This document shows, in pieces, positions 43,778-53,621 of a stretch of 64,000 bases of DNA. The notes under the pieces are model-generated. The model made no database searches and was not told where the DNA came from. It saw only the letters and a program-made list of their open reading frames with translations. The stretch is taken from positions 3,286,001 through 3,350,000 of the forward strand of contig JAULSU010000001.1 of assembly GCA_030512335.1 (NCBI GenBank), in the 5' to 3' direction. The DNA comes from Immersiella caudata. Taxonomy: Eukaryota; Ascomycota; Sordariomycetes; Sordariales; Lasiosphaeriaceae. The stretch's first letter is position 1; every line of letters begins with the position of its first letter. Made by a program: the position numbers and the translations under genes.

Positions 43778-44747
43778 GATGCCACACCGAGTATGTATTG
43801 GGAGCAAGTCTCGGTGGTTGCCTAGATTTGGTTTCTTGATGCGAGGATGGCATTGCGTTGTTTTACAGCGATAGCATTGGTGGTGTTTGGAGTTTTGTCA
43901 ACATGCGGTTCTTTCAGGGTGTGAAGCGGCATGGCACCATGATAATGCGATAAGGATAACTAGAGTACGTAGCCGATATAGCGCAGGGAAAGAATTTGCA
44001 TGTATCAGCGTCACCGTGATTGTGATAGGGAGTGTAAGGTGTGCAATAGTGATCACTTGGCTGCGTCGGAATTTGAAAGTCTGGGTTGTGAACTCCTTCA
44101 TACCGTGAAAGATCGAGTCAGCAAACCTGTGTCTCAGAGCTGGTGGGTAGCGCGAGCTGGAAAGCATTGTCACGATTCCAAGCAACTATTGATCTAATTC
44201 CAGCGCTGCCGGAGAGAGCAAGAACAAAGGGTTTGCGCCGTGCCTCGGTTGTCACACCTGAGTATCGCTGGAGGAAAATAAATGGGTAAACACCCTTCTC
44301 CTCCCTGCCGGGGGCCAGAAACCAGGAACGATCCCACAGCTCAGCCAGTACCCATCTCAGAACAGGCCTATTAGTAGACACATGCATGTACGTATAGGCA
44401 TGCGTAGAGGAGAGAGAGAAAACGAACAAAGCAATCCAGGGTTACATCTGCTTTTTTCAGGGGTAACCAAATGACAAACAACATACACAATGTGGGCCTG
44501 TATTTCCTCGTGGCCCCTTTCCAGCCGGGTCCCGCACCCAATCCAGTGTGGCAATTACGTCGTATTGACAGACATGACATTTGGTGAGGATAAGAAATAG
44601 AAGACGGAAGAGTGCAGCGAGGATTTTCCATCATATCGTAACGTCTTTTCAGTCATGCAAACCCCTCTTCCCAGCCATTCGCGTGCTTGCGTTGACACTC
44701 GTAAAGCTCCTGTCCCACCACAACAACTCTTGTATGATGACGGAAAG
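43778..44747. other. Convergent 3' region, RecQ / unknown gene, ~1 kb
   Basis: No coding or RNA feature recognised. Short frames on both strands only. Confidence 0.5.
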
Positions 44748-46466
44748 TCAGGCGGCCAGTTCGCCGGCAATCTCCTCCCGTACTTTGCGACACCACTGCA
44801 AAACGGCGTTCTCGAAATCGACCCACAGCTCTGGACTGGTGTTGTATTGAAGACCGAGGGCGTTGGCCTTGAGGAGCACCTCCCAACGCAGCTCAGCGGC
44901 TTTCATCCAGTACCGCAGATTATCGGCAGCGCGATAGGGTTTCTGTGTGTCGGTGTGGAATGTTGGGATAGCGCCGAACCGCCGGCGCGACTTGCGGACG
45001 GCGCAGTTGTGAAGTTGAACCAGCCGTATGCCGTTCTGTAGAGAGGCTAGGAATGGGGTTGGCAATTTTTGCTGGGCAAGAGAGGCATCCTTGTTGATAG
45101 GGGTCCATGTTGGCAAGGGTGGCATGTCCGGGATGGGATCAGAGCTGCCAGCCAGCATGGACCGCATAAATGCCTCTTCCCGTGCATATTTGCGGCCCTC
45201 CCAGCTTTCGGGGTGCAGCCAGGTCCAGCCGGACCTCTCAGCAACCTCTGCTGCTTCCATTGCCTCCTCCCTCGCGAGCATGGCGCGTAACCCAGCAATC
45301 CACGCATCCATAGTGCGGAATTCCTCGTCGCGCAAGCCTCCCACGAATCCCCTGGTTGCCATCCGCTTCAGCACGTCCATGACCGAAAGCAGCTCGCCCC
45401 TTATCTCCTTCTCAGATTTTATGGCGTCCAAACGATCCGGTCGGTCGTGGGATGTATAGTATATTTTTGCTGCCCGGATGGCGAGCGTCATGACATCGAG
45501 GATATGCATCCCCTGTATCTCATGCCAGCCAGGACCCGCTACCTTTTTGGGGGTTCCGGACTTCTGGGCTGGCTCAGTACTTAACTCTGACTCTTGCCTT
45601 TTATTCCCTCTTGCCTCGGCCAACGCTTTGGAGGCGGTCTCCAACGAGCTGACCAGTTCTGCCTTCATCTCGGCCACAGAAGGGGGCTTTGGTAGTGGCT
45701 TTTCCCGGTAGTTGTATGTGCTGACTGTGGGAGGCAGCATGTTCGGGTCGGGTTCCTCGTAGTCGTCAGAGTAGTATTCGTCGTCTTGTCCTGGATGATG
45801 CTCCTCGATGGGCGACTCAACGAGCGAACCGGCTCCAAGGGCGCCACTGCTGAACCCGCCATGTGCGAGATCCGGGCTGCTACCCATGGATGCATAGCTT
45901 GAGTCGTGATCGCTACCTGACGCCCCTGGCGAGAGCAGCCCGCCGCTCGTGTCCAACGCTGAGAGATCTAGTGTTTGTGCCTTCTGTTGCCTCTTCCGAG
46001 CTAGCTGACCACCCTTGCCGTCCAGCAACCCCGTCCTTGCAAAGTAGTACTGGAGATGTGCAATGCTGCCAAGACTCAAGACACTCTCGCGAGATCGAGC
46101 ACTCGCGGCGAAATCTGTTCCCTGCGGCCTCATGTAGCCCCTTCGCCTGCTGGCGCCGCCCGATCTGACCGTGTTAAGGCTGCCGGTTGACTGACGGGTC
46201 CGGAGCACATGGCTACTATGACTGATATCGGATAGCCGATTAGACTGATAACTGCCCGAGGACTGGCGGGAGAAGGCCGAAAAATCGCTGCCAAGGGACT
46301 CTCGAAGGTTGGATGCGTCGGTGGTGGCAGACCCCTGAGAGGTGGACGAGGCGGTTGAGAGGCAGCGGGCAAAGTCGGCAGAAGGCCCGAGGGCGGGAGT
46401 CGGCGTGGTGTCGGGGGGCGGGGAATCGCACCGGACCGTGGGCGGCCCATGGTGGAGTGCAGCCAT
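44748..46466 (-). CDS. Uncharacterised protein, Ser-rich N-terminus and helical C-terminus
   Basis: One intron-less frame. I place the start at 46466 (MAALHHGPPTVRC, context CACCATGG), giving 572 residues; an ATG at 46637 would add 57 residues of basic low-complexity sequence. Residues 1-~240 are Ser/Gly-rich with RRRGYMRPQGTDFAASARSR and an ordered patch SIAHLQYYFARTGLLDGKGG. An acidic block (QDDEYYSDDYEEPD) follows. The C-terminal ~250 residues look well ordered: HEIQGMHILDVMTLAIRAAK, GELLSVMDVLKRMATRGFVGG, RSGWTWLHPESWEGRKYARE, RYWMKAAELRWEVLLKANAL, LWVDFENAVLQWCRKVREEI. Tryptophan-rich helices suggest a structural or interaction domain. The long, compositionally consistent frame supports a real gene, but I recognise no named family. 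No signal peptide or membrane helix is seen. Confidence 0.82.
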   Translation of the reverse strand: MAALHHGPPTVRCDSPPPDTTPTPALGPSADFARCLSTASSTSQGSATTDASNLRESLGSDFSAFSRQSSGSYQSNRLSDISHSSHVLRTRQSTGSLNTVRSGGASRRRGYMRPQGTDFAASARSRESVLSLGSIAHLQYYFARTGLLDGKGGQLARKRQQKAQTLDLSALDTSGGLLSPGASGSDHDSSYASMGSSPDLAHGGFSSGALGAGSLVESPIEEHHPGQDDEYYSDDYEEPDPNMLPPTVSTYNYREKPLPKPPSVAEMKAELVSSLETASKALAEARGNKRQESELSTEPAQKSGTPKKVAGPGWHEIQGMHILDVMTLAIRAAKIYYTSHDRPDRLDAIKSEKEIRGELLSVMDVLKRMATRGFVGGLRDEEFRTMDAWIAGLRAMLAREEAMEAAEVAERSGWTWLHPESWEGRKYAREEAFMRSMLAGSSDPIPDMPPLPTWTPINKDASLAQQKLPTPFLASLQNGIRLVQLHNCAVRKSRRRFGAIPTFHTDTQKPYRAADNLRYWMKAAELRWEVLLKANALGLQYNTSPELWVDFENAVLQWCRKVREEIAGELAA

Positions 46467-49390
46467 GGTGGGCTCCGGGTGCCAGCGGGATGCGTTATCA
46501 GTTTCCACGGCACTTGGGGAGGATGCGGCGGGCTTCGATTTCCTGGCTGCCCGATGGCGGTGTGTCGGTTGGTGTAGCGACCACAACTTTAGTGGTGGCA
46601 CTAGGCGCAGCGTAACCCGGCGGGAGAGCGCGAGCACAGGTTTCAGTTGTCAAAGGGCGCAGCAGGCAACTCTTTTTGTTGATGCGGGCGTTGGTAAACA
46701 ATACGTCAGATGCCGCTCGCCGCCTAATAAGACGCGCAGCGAAAACGAAAGCCTGGTTCCGAGCGTGAATCTGGAGATCTGCTGTTGCACGGCTAGAAAA
46801 TAAAGACTGCGCGGCAGCTTCTAGAAAGATGTGGTGTTTGTCACAAGGGGGGCTCTTAAACGCAGATGAGTGTGGAATCCGAAGTCAGGCGGAAGAATTG
46901 TTGTTCGAAACGAGCATCGAGTGGCTTCCGGGGTGATCCTCTTCGATGCCACTGGCACCCGAGCCGAGCTGTGGAGAGTGGGGATTCAGGGGCGTGTGGG
47001 GGTGGATTTAACAGCCACGAATTTCGGTAGCACTTGAGCAAGTTGTAGCTGAGACCTTTTCACCTCCGTCATCCACTCGCCCTCTCGCCGTCAGTTGTTG
47101 CACCTGCATTTACTATCAGAGGTCTGGATTGTTAAAGTTTGGCGGTGCCAACCCTCTTTCAGAAGCGATTCTAAACCCATGACGCGCCAGGATGAAGATC
47201 AAGACGCTTCCGTGGGGCAACTGACTCTCATCTTCCGCTCCAAGGTTGTCGAATGTTTCAGGTTCTCGAGGGGTAGCGAGAGTTGAGTCAAAAGATGCAA
47301 CCCAGCAACAGCTGACAGCAGCTTGGTTTTGCACTTCAACCAAACGATCTCAAACGAAACGAAACATAAGGTGGCATTTGCCATCTCGCCTTATGGAGTC
47401 CTAGGGGGTACGGCGGTAGGAGGGAAACAACCTTCTCGTCTGCCCAAGACGACGGGCTTGTGCGAGGTTGGGGCGAATGGATCGAGGGATTGAGATATGC
47501 CCAAAAAATAGCGGCTGTCGTATTGGTAGTTAAGGTACCATGTTACCACCTGTCTGCACCCACCCGCGTTCCCGTGAACAGAAACGCGAACGGCTGTTTG
47601 ATATGCCATAAATGGCATGTTATTATCGTGGATATGCAGCGGCTGGACAGCCAGAAGCGGCACAAACATAGTGGGAAGAGCGACACGATGTTCCTGTTCC
47701 TGCACCACAAGATTGGTAACTTGCAGCAATCGGGAACCTGCAGAAAGCTGCACCTTCCCGCTATCCTCAATATCCCGAGAGCGGGTTTGTGGGGAGGTGC
47801 GGACGATTGGGATGCGCCGGACTGCCCGCCCCTTTGGGCCTCCCCACAGGTGACGGACGGGCAACCGTTAACTAAGGCTGGTGGGGATGGAGAAAAAAGC
47901 AATGTGATGGAAGAACTGGAAATCACCAAGATCATGCGTCACAAGCCATCGTTGGCAGGACATTCTGGCCTAATCCCAAATGGATCCGATCACAATCTCA
48001 AAGCTGATGTTGGGCCCAGCAGAGGCCATTTGCGAAGTCGCCGAAGCAAAATACTATGTAAGCATGCCGGTGAGCCAGCTAGCAGTAGCCTCGCGGGACT
48101 TGAGTGCACGCAGGTCTGAAGTTAATCGTTCGTTGACCTCCTCCTGATTCTGGCGCCAACTGAAAGCTTCGCTGACCCCGTGATGCCCTCTCCCCCGGCA
48201 CCCCGGATCACGGCCGCGGTGCCGTTCAGAGCCGAGGGGCCCCGGATGTTTGGTCCGAGGCAACCTTGTGGCTTTCATGGCACCCCGACCTTACTGGAAA
48301 GAGGAATAATTTGCCTGTTATCCCTGCGGTCTCTCCAGGCCAAAGAGTGCCAAAGAGCGCCAAATCCCATCGCCCGGGCCCGTCAACTACCGTTCTTGAA
48401 TCGTTATTGCGACGCTGTAACTTCGTTTCTCGCGGGGAGAAGGTTGATGAGAAGACGGAATCTGGGAGGTGGGAGCAAATCGGGTTCCACAGCCCGCTCT
48501 TCGTCCAAAGATACGAGCCGAGCTCTGCGCTGGGCCGTTGCGGCCCAGCCAAGGAGATCATGTCTCGAGCCTATGTAGCAAAATGGAAGCTTTGTTCGGG
48601 AGCTAAGAATACCGCACTCCCTGCGACAGCCCGGCGAAATGTTTTCGGTGCTCTTTTGTCCTCTTTTTTATTCCCATGTTTTGCTTGCCACTTGTTGTGC
48701 AACAGCCTTATCTAATCATTCCCAGAACTGCTGCCGCGATGCCTAGGCTCCTTTAGCTTTTCTTCTTGTCTTTCTCTGAGGACGCGTGTCGAGACATTGC
48801 TCATCCACTGATCGCTGCGCGCCTGGCTCGTCTTCTTCTCTAGCCCTGGCCCACCTTTCTGGGGTGCTTTTTCTTCATCGACTCGAGCAACGATCTCCCT
48901 GCACCTTGCGCTTCCTCTATTCACTCTTTTCTCATCGTTCAAGAAAGCTGCGGGTCCTCAGGGGAGCTACCGTGCCTCCGTTGGCTGCGCATTCGCCCAT
49001 TGCAGCGTCCGGCAGCCTCTTCTGCAGCATCTGTCTGCAGGCGCAAGGTTTCGTCCCAAAATCGCAACCGCCATTCGCCAGCAGCCTAGCAACAGACCCT
49101 TTCCAGCATGTCAGCAGAGCAGTGACGAGCTCCAATACCTGCGAGTTCGAGGAGACGACTCCACGGCCGATTTGCGCGTTCCGCTCCCAATCCCACCCAG
49201 GCCTCCAGCGAGCCCGACCATTCGGACGCCCCAGCCAGCCTGGCAATTCGCAATCGGCAAGTTTGGCTCAACCTGCAACCTGTTCCTCGGAGGGGTGAGG
49301 GGCCGCCAGCCAACGAAGAAGACCCGCCGGCCCGCAGCAGACGCGTTGGAGTGTCCAATAGATAGGGGCTCTTCTCAGTCGCGGAAATAA
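46467..49390. other. Divergent intergenic region, 2.9 kb
   Basis: Between the uncharacterised gene (-) and the Kar9-like gene (+). A 219-codon plus-strand frame at 47460-48119 shows no domain, signal or sensible composition; not called. From ~48,720 the sequence becomes strongly C/T-rich, typical of a long fungal 5' leader for the Kar9-like gene. Confidence 0.4.
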
Positions 49391-52300
49391 ATGACCAGTC
49401 TTTCCGCTGCTGCTTCAGGCAGTAGCAACTGCAACATCACGGCTTCCGCGTCTGCTGTTGTGGAGACGGGCGCGCAAGATGCCGGTCGCAATGACGCCCT
49501 CGTGTCCCTAACCTTTTCCGACATTCCCAGCGACGTTTTCCAGCTGCGCTCCTTCGACGGCGACGCCCACGCTAGCAACAGCCACCCCGACGGCAACCAG
49601 CCTAGAATTTCCCGCTCGCCAACTCAACGGCATCTTGTCGCGAGCGACGCCACGCCTGCCAACGTCGCAACCACCCCAACGTCCGCACCCGTTCCGCGAA
49701 AACCGTCTCCGGGCCTTGCAGCGCGATTAAAGGCTCTCGGATTCGGCAACACCCGCAAATCAACATCGCCGCCCCCATCTCACCATCTCGAGCCCGTTGG
49801 CCGTTTGCCCGAGGAGCAGATTAGGAAACTTGAACAAGGGCATCAGTCGACGCCACCTGTCGTCGAGCGGCGGGGCCGCCCCTGGAAAGCCATCGCGCGG
49901 ATACCGTCCAAGTCGAGCTTGAAGTCAAATAAGTCGGTCGGAAAGGCGGAGAACGACGAGGTTGTCGTCGTTGCTACTTGTGAGGTGAAACCCGAGCTGC
50001 TCCCGGAGATCGCTGTCGCTCAGCCGTTGGAGATGGACACGCATAAGTATCGGCTGCCCGACCATACGAATGGGAACGGCGTCAAAGCTCAGCTAGAAAC
50101 GAGGGATGAACATATCGCCAGAGATGTGCGCCCACCACAAACACCACCGCCTCCGCCCCCCAAGGACACGCCCCCAATCCCGCAGAACTTCCCGGGCGAG
50201 GCTTTCGACCCTGATGCATACACCCATTTTAACCCTTTAGGGCTCCAGCGACCGGGATCTATTTACACATTGTCCCGCGCCTCGTTTGCAAATCAGCTTG
50301 CTCAATTAACATCAATCCAACTTCCCGATGCCGAGTCCCTGTCCAGCAAAGTTTCCGCGATCCCAACAGCTCAGGCTGCCACAAGAGCACTGATCGGCGC
50401 TGCTGAGCAGATTCGCGGTTGGATATACAAAGCCACCGAGGTCATAGGAGGGTTGGAGAGCGAGGATGACGTGGAGTGGGCAGCCGCCGGCGGGCGTGAG
50501 GGTGTTGAAGAAGTGGAGAACGCCATTATTCGGTTCGAAGAGCTCATCAACGTCTATGTTGGCGCAATTGAAGAGCTGCAGAGCCGGGAGGATATTGTGG
50601 ACGTTCCGACTGATGATCTGCGGAAGGCTGTTGCTCAGATGGAGGCTATCATGAACGAGTGGGGGAACATCCGAACGACGCTCCACAACGTGAAAGCACA
50701 GGTTGAGATTGCCATGGAATGGGAAGAATTGTGGAATATGGTGCTGGGGGACATCCAGAATGAGATGGACGAACTCAGCCGGTTGGTGTTTGAGATGGAA
50801 GAGCGGAGGCACAAATCGATCCTAGCGGCCTCAACCGGTGAGAGTGTTGATATTGGAGACTTGGAGACCATTGTTGAGGAAACACCTGTGGTAGCCTCAC
50901 GGTTGCAGCCAACCAACAACCGCTTTAGCCTCGCCGCGTTCCCTGCCAGCCCGAGCTCGCCATCCCCCGGTGCGACAAGCAGCATATCACAAGACGACTC
51001 GAGTCTTCTGGCTTTGTTTGCCAGAATGCAACCCTTGAGGGCTTCTTTGGATTTCCTACCCATGAGGCTCTCGGTCTTTGAGCAAAGAGCCGACGCGATT
51101 TTCCCTACCGCCTGTGAAGAGTTGGAAATGAGGAGAGTGGGCCTGGATGCCAGCTACAAGAAGTTGGAGAAGGACGCCGAGTCCCTCCGAAAGGAGCTGG
51201 GAGAGGATCGTTGGGTTCTCGTATTCCGCGGGGCAGGCCGACAGGCCCAGAAGATGTACGAGTCGGTGGAGAGAAGCGTAGCAAGACTCAAAGAGGGACT
51301 AGACGCTGGCATGCACCTGACGAACCAGCCAGTGATGAGCAAAAAGATTGAGAGCTTTGAGGCCAAAAAGACGCACTACGGCCCCGCCATCGAGAGAGTG
51401 CTTTCCATCATTGACAAGGGGGTCAAGGATCGCCTTACGGTGAACGGCGAAATATTACGCTTGCATGCCGAGATGCAGACGAAGTGGGAAGATTTGAAAG
51501 AGACCATGGCAGAGCTCGACGCCACTCTGGAGGAGATTCAAGCTGATAAGAAGGGGCAACAACTCCGCGATTCAGTGTCCAGCATGCTCTCCAACGACAG
51601 GTCGACGATTGCCAGCGGGATCGAGACCCCACAGAGCTCGCCTCCTTCGTCTGTCATCATGTCCTCGCTGGGATTCCCCAAATCCGGCAGCGCCAAGTCA
51701 GCCAAGCAGCGAGCGTCGAGCATAGGAAGCCACCTCCCTCAACCTGCAAGTGCAAATCGGAGACAATCCTCTCTTACGCCGGCATCGGCAACCCAGCAAC
51801 CTCGAAAGGCTTTGACACCGCGCTTGTCAGCGCTTTCAACCCCTTCTAGAGAAGGCTCTGCAACCCCAACCGGGAATCGGATACCACGGCCCGTGTCCAC
51901 AATTGGTCACAGGCCGAAATGGAACAGCTCAACAAATGCGTCTGACGTTGACACGGGCCACAACTTCAAACCTCTCACCTTGACGACCCCAAGCCCGTAT
52001 GCCAAGAAAACGCCCACCCCCGTCCGCTCAGTGTCGGCCTTGACGCCATCCTCCGCGTCAAAGTTGCCAACATTGCGGAGCCCTCTGGCTCGGGCGTCAA
52101 CCGCGTCGCCCGTGCCAGAAGAGTCCAAGCCAACATCAGCTTCGCGGCTCTCGTTCCGGGAACGAATCGCCGCTTCCGGTAGCCATCTCGGGCAGGCACT
52201 TCCTAAGCCACCACGTCTAGCTAGTCACTCCTCAACATCATCTCTTGGCAACCGACGAGCGTCGTTGCAGCCGCCACGGCCTATCGAGGCGTCCCCGGAT

Positions 52301-52492
52301 GTAACGCCCCGTCCAGCTAGTTCACTGGCGGCAAATCGACGGACAAGCCTCCTCCCACAACCAAAGCAGAGGACCAGCGTTACCGGCAGGGAAAGCCCCC
52401 AAGCCGTGGCCGGCGCAAGGTTCGCTATGCGGAAGGGCAGCTCTTCATCATCAGACAAACCCAAAGATATCAAGCCGAGATGGAGGTCTTGA
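49391..52492 (+). CDS. Kar9-like cortical/spindle-orientation protein
   Basis: Likely homologue of yeast Kar9, the adaptor that links microtubule plus-end protein Bim1/EB1 to myosin and so orients the spindle. A single 1033-residue exon; an in-frame TAA lies immediately before the ATG, fixing the start unless a 5' exon exists. Residues 1-~280 are disordered with a poly-Pro run (PPQTPPPPPPKDTPP). Residues ~285-720 are helical, spectrin-like: RASFANQLAQLTSIQLPDAE, AAEQIRGWIYKATEVIGGLE, MEWEELWNMVLGDIQNEMDE, ARMQPLRASLDFLPMRLSVF, MYESVERSVARLKEGLDAG. The region from ~730 is a basic Ser/Thr/Pro/Arg tail with repeated RRxSL/RxSLxP motifs and GNRIPRPVS, similar to EB1-binding SxIP elements though lacking the exact Ser. 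It ends in KPRWRS. The assignment rests on architecture and family recognition. It converges on the ankyrin gene. Confidence 0.78.
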   Translation: MTSLSAAASGSSNCNITASASAVVETGAQDAGRNDALVSLTFSDIPSDVFQLRSFDGDAHASNSHPDGNQPRISRSPTQRHLVASDATPANVATTPTSAPVPRKPSPGLAARLKALGFGNTRKSTSPPPSHHLEPVGRLPEEQIRKLEQGHQSTPPVVERRGRPWKAIARIPSKSSLKSNKSVGKAENDEVVVVATCEVKPELLPEIAVAQPLEMDTHKYRLPDHTNGNGVKAQLETRDEHIARDVRPPQTPPPPPPKDTPPIPQNFPGEAFDPDAYTHFNPLGLQRPGSIYTLSRASFANQLAQLTSIQLPDAESLSSKVSAIPTAQAATRALIGAAEQIRGWIYKATEVIGGLESEDDVEWAAAGGREGVEEVENAIIRFEELINVYVGAIEELQSREDIVDVPTDDLRKAVAQMEAIMNEWGNIRTTLHNVKAQVEIAMEWEELWNMVLGDIQNEMDELSRLVFEMEERRHKSILAASTGESVDIGDLETIVEETPVVASRLQPTNNRFSLAAFPASPSSPSPGATSSISQDDSSLLALFARMQPLRASLDFLPMRLSVFEQRADAIFPTACEELEMRRVGLDASYKKLEKDAESLRKELGEDRWVLVFRGAGRQAQKMYESVERSVARLKEGLDAGMHLTNQPVMSKKIESFEAKKTHYGPAIERVLSIIDKGVKDRLTVNGEILRLHAEMQTKWEDLKETMAELDATLEEIQADKKGQQLRDSVSSMLSNDRSTIASGIETPQSSPPSSVIMSSLGFPKSGSAKSAKQRASSIGSHLPQPASANRRQSSLTPASATQQPRKALTPRLSALSTPSREGSATPTGNRIPRPVSTIGHRPKWNSSTNASDVDTGHNFKPLTLTTPSPYAKKTPTPVRSVSALTPSSASKLPTLRSPLARASTASPVPEESKPTSASRLSFRERIAASGSHLGQALPKPPRLASHSSTSSLGNRRASLQPPRPIEASPDVTPRPASSLAANRRTSLLPQPKQRTSVTGRESPQAVAGARFAMRKGSSSSSDKPKDIKPRWRS

Positions 52493-53621
52493 GCTTCAAG
52501 GATTTGCCGCCAACAGAACACCGACCGTTACTTGCTTGCAAGATCCGAACTTTACGATACCCCACGCTCATTGCGGCGCTCGTTCATGAGTTTCATCCCT
52601 GACATTTGACACCGACCCAACTTTGTGAACACAGTTGGAAGTCGTGTCTAATTTCTTTGCTCTTTTGTCAGCAGTCTCTGGGATTACTTTTCTGGCCCAT
52701 TTGGGTGGTTGAGGGCGTTTATTGTCATCCTGGACTTAGCCGGCGTTCTGGAACAACGGCTATTGGTTGGAGATGGGTTCATTGGGCAACCTGACTTAGG
52801 GACAACAAGGGAATTTCCCTTCTGTCCTTGTATTTTTACTGCTGCTGCTGCTCTCTTGTCTGAGAGTTGCACGTTTGCTTCTTGTAGTTTTTACAGCAAC
52901 GGGTGGGACATTAGGAACGGACAGGACGCTACGTGGCGAGATAAGGCGTCGGTGCGGGATAGGGTTTTGGTTTGGTGTTTGCCCCTTTTCCCGATATGGA
53001 CCAGGTCGAGTAAAACAAGGGAATGGTCTGCTTTCTAGGCATGTGTGCCAATCAATGGCGGACTGGGCCGACTATTCCAACCAAGCATCTGCAGATGTGC
53101 AAAGTCCACGCCCATGATGCTGGAGAACGAGACATACTTGATATCAATGTTCAGGAGGGGAGGTGCGCGGTTCGTTCGGTTCGGTTCAGCGATACCCAGT
53201 TTGCGTAAGGAGGACAGGCAGTGGTGATTGTAAAAAAACTGATTCTATTTTACTATACCTAGATAGGGAGGGCTGGATCAGGGCAAAAGTGGATGAGGGA
53301 TCAACAAATGAAAAAGACTTAAGAGAGCACGCACGGGTTGTGATATTAGTTGGCTATTTTGCCACAGGCTTCAGGTGATTTCAGTTTGTGAAGGTATTTG
53401 ATTTGCTTGAAGATTTGCGCACAACATACGAAGTGGGCCGCGCTGAGATTCTATCCAACGGCCCTAGAACACGGAGCACCTACGAAAAGAAACCCAAAAC
53501 AGCTCGGCTTGCCAGAGTCGAAACAATAACCGCCCTTCAGCGTCAAATTCCTTTCAAGTAACCCCAAAATCTTTTCAAATTACAAACTCCTCAGATACGA
53601 CAACCTGCCTACTCACCCGCT
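52493..53621. other. Convergent 3' region, Kar9-like gene / ankyrin gene, 1.1 kb
   Basis: AT-richer, no recognisable gene. A 109-codon plus frame at 52709 begins hydrophobic but shows no further support. Confidence 0.45.

Noticed and set aside
47460..48119. 219-codon plus-strand frame in the long intergenic region
   Set aside because: Cys/His/Trp scattered without pattern, no homology recognised, no flanking splice signals; probably chance.
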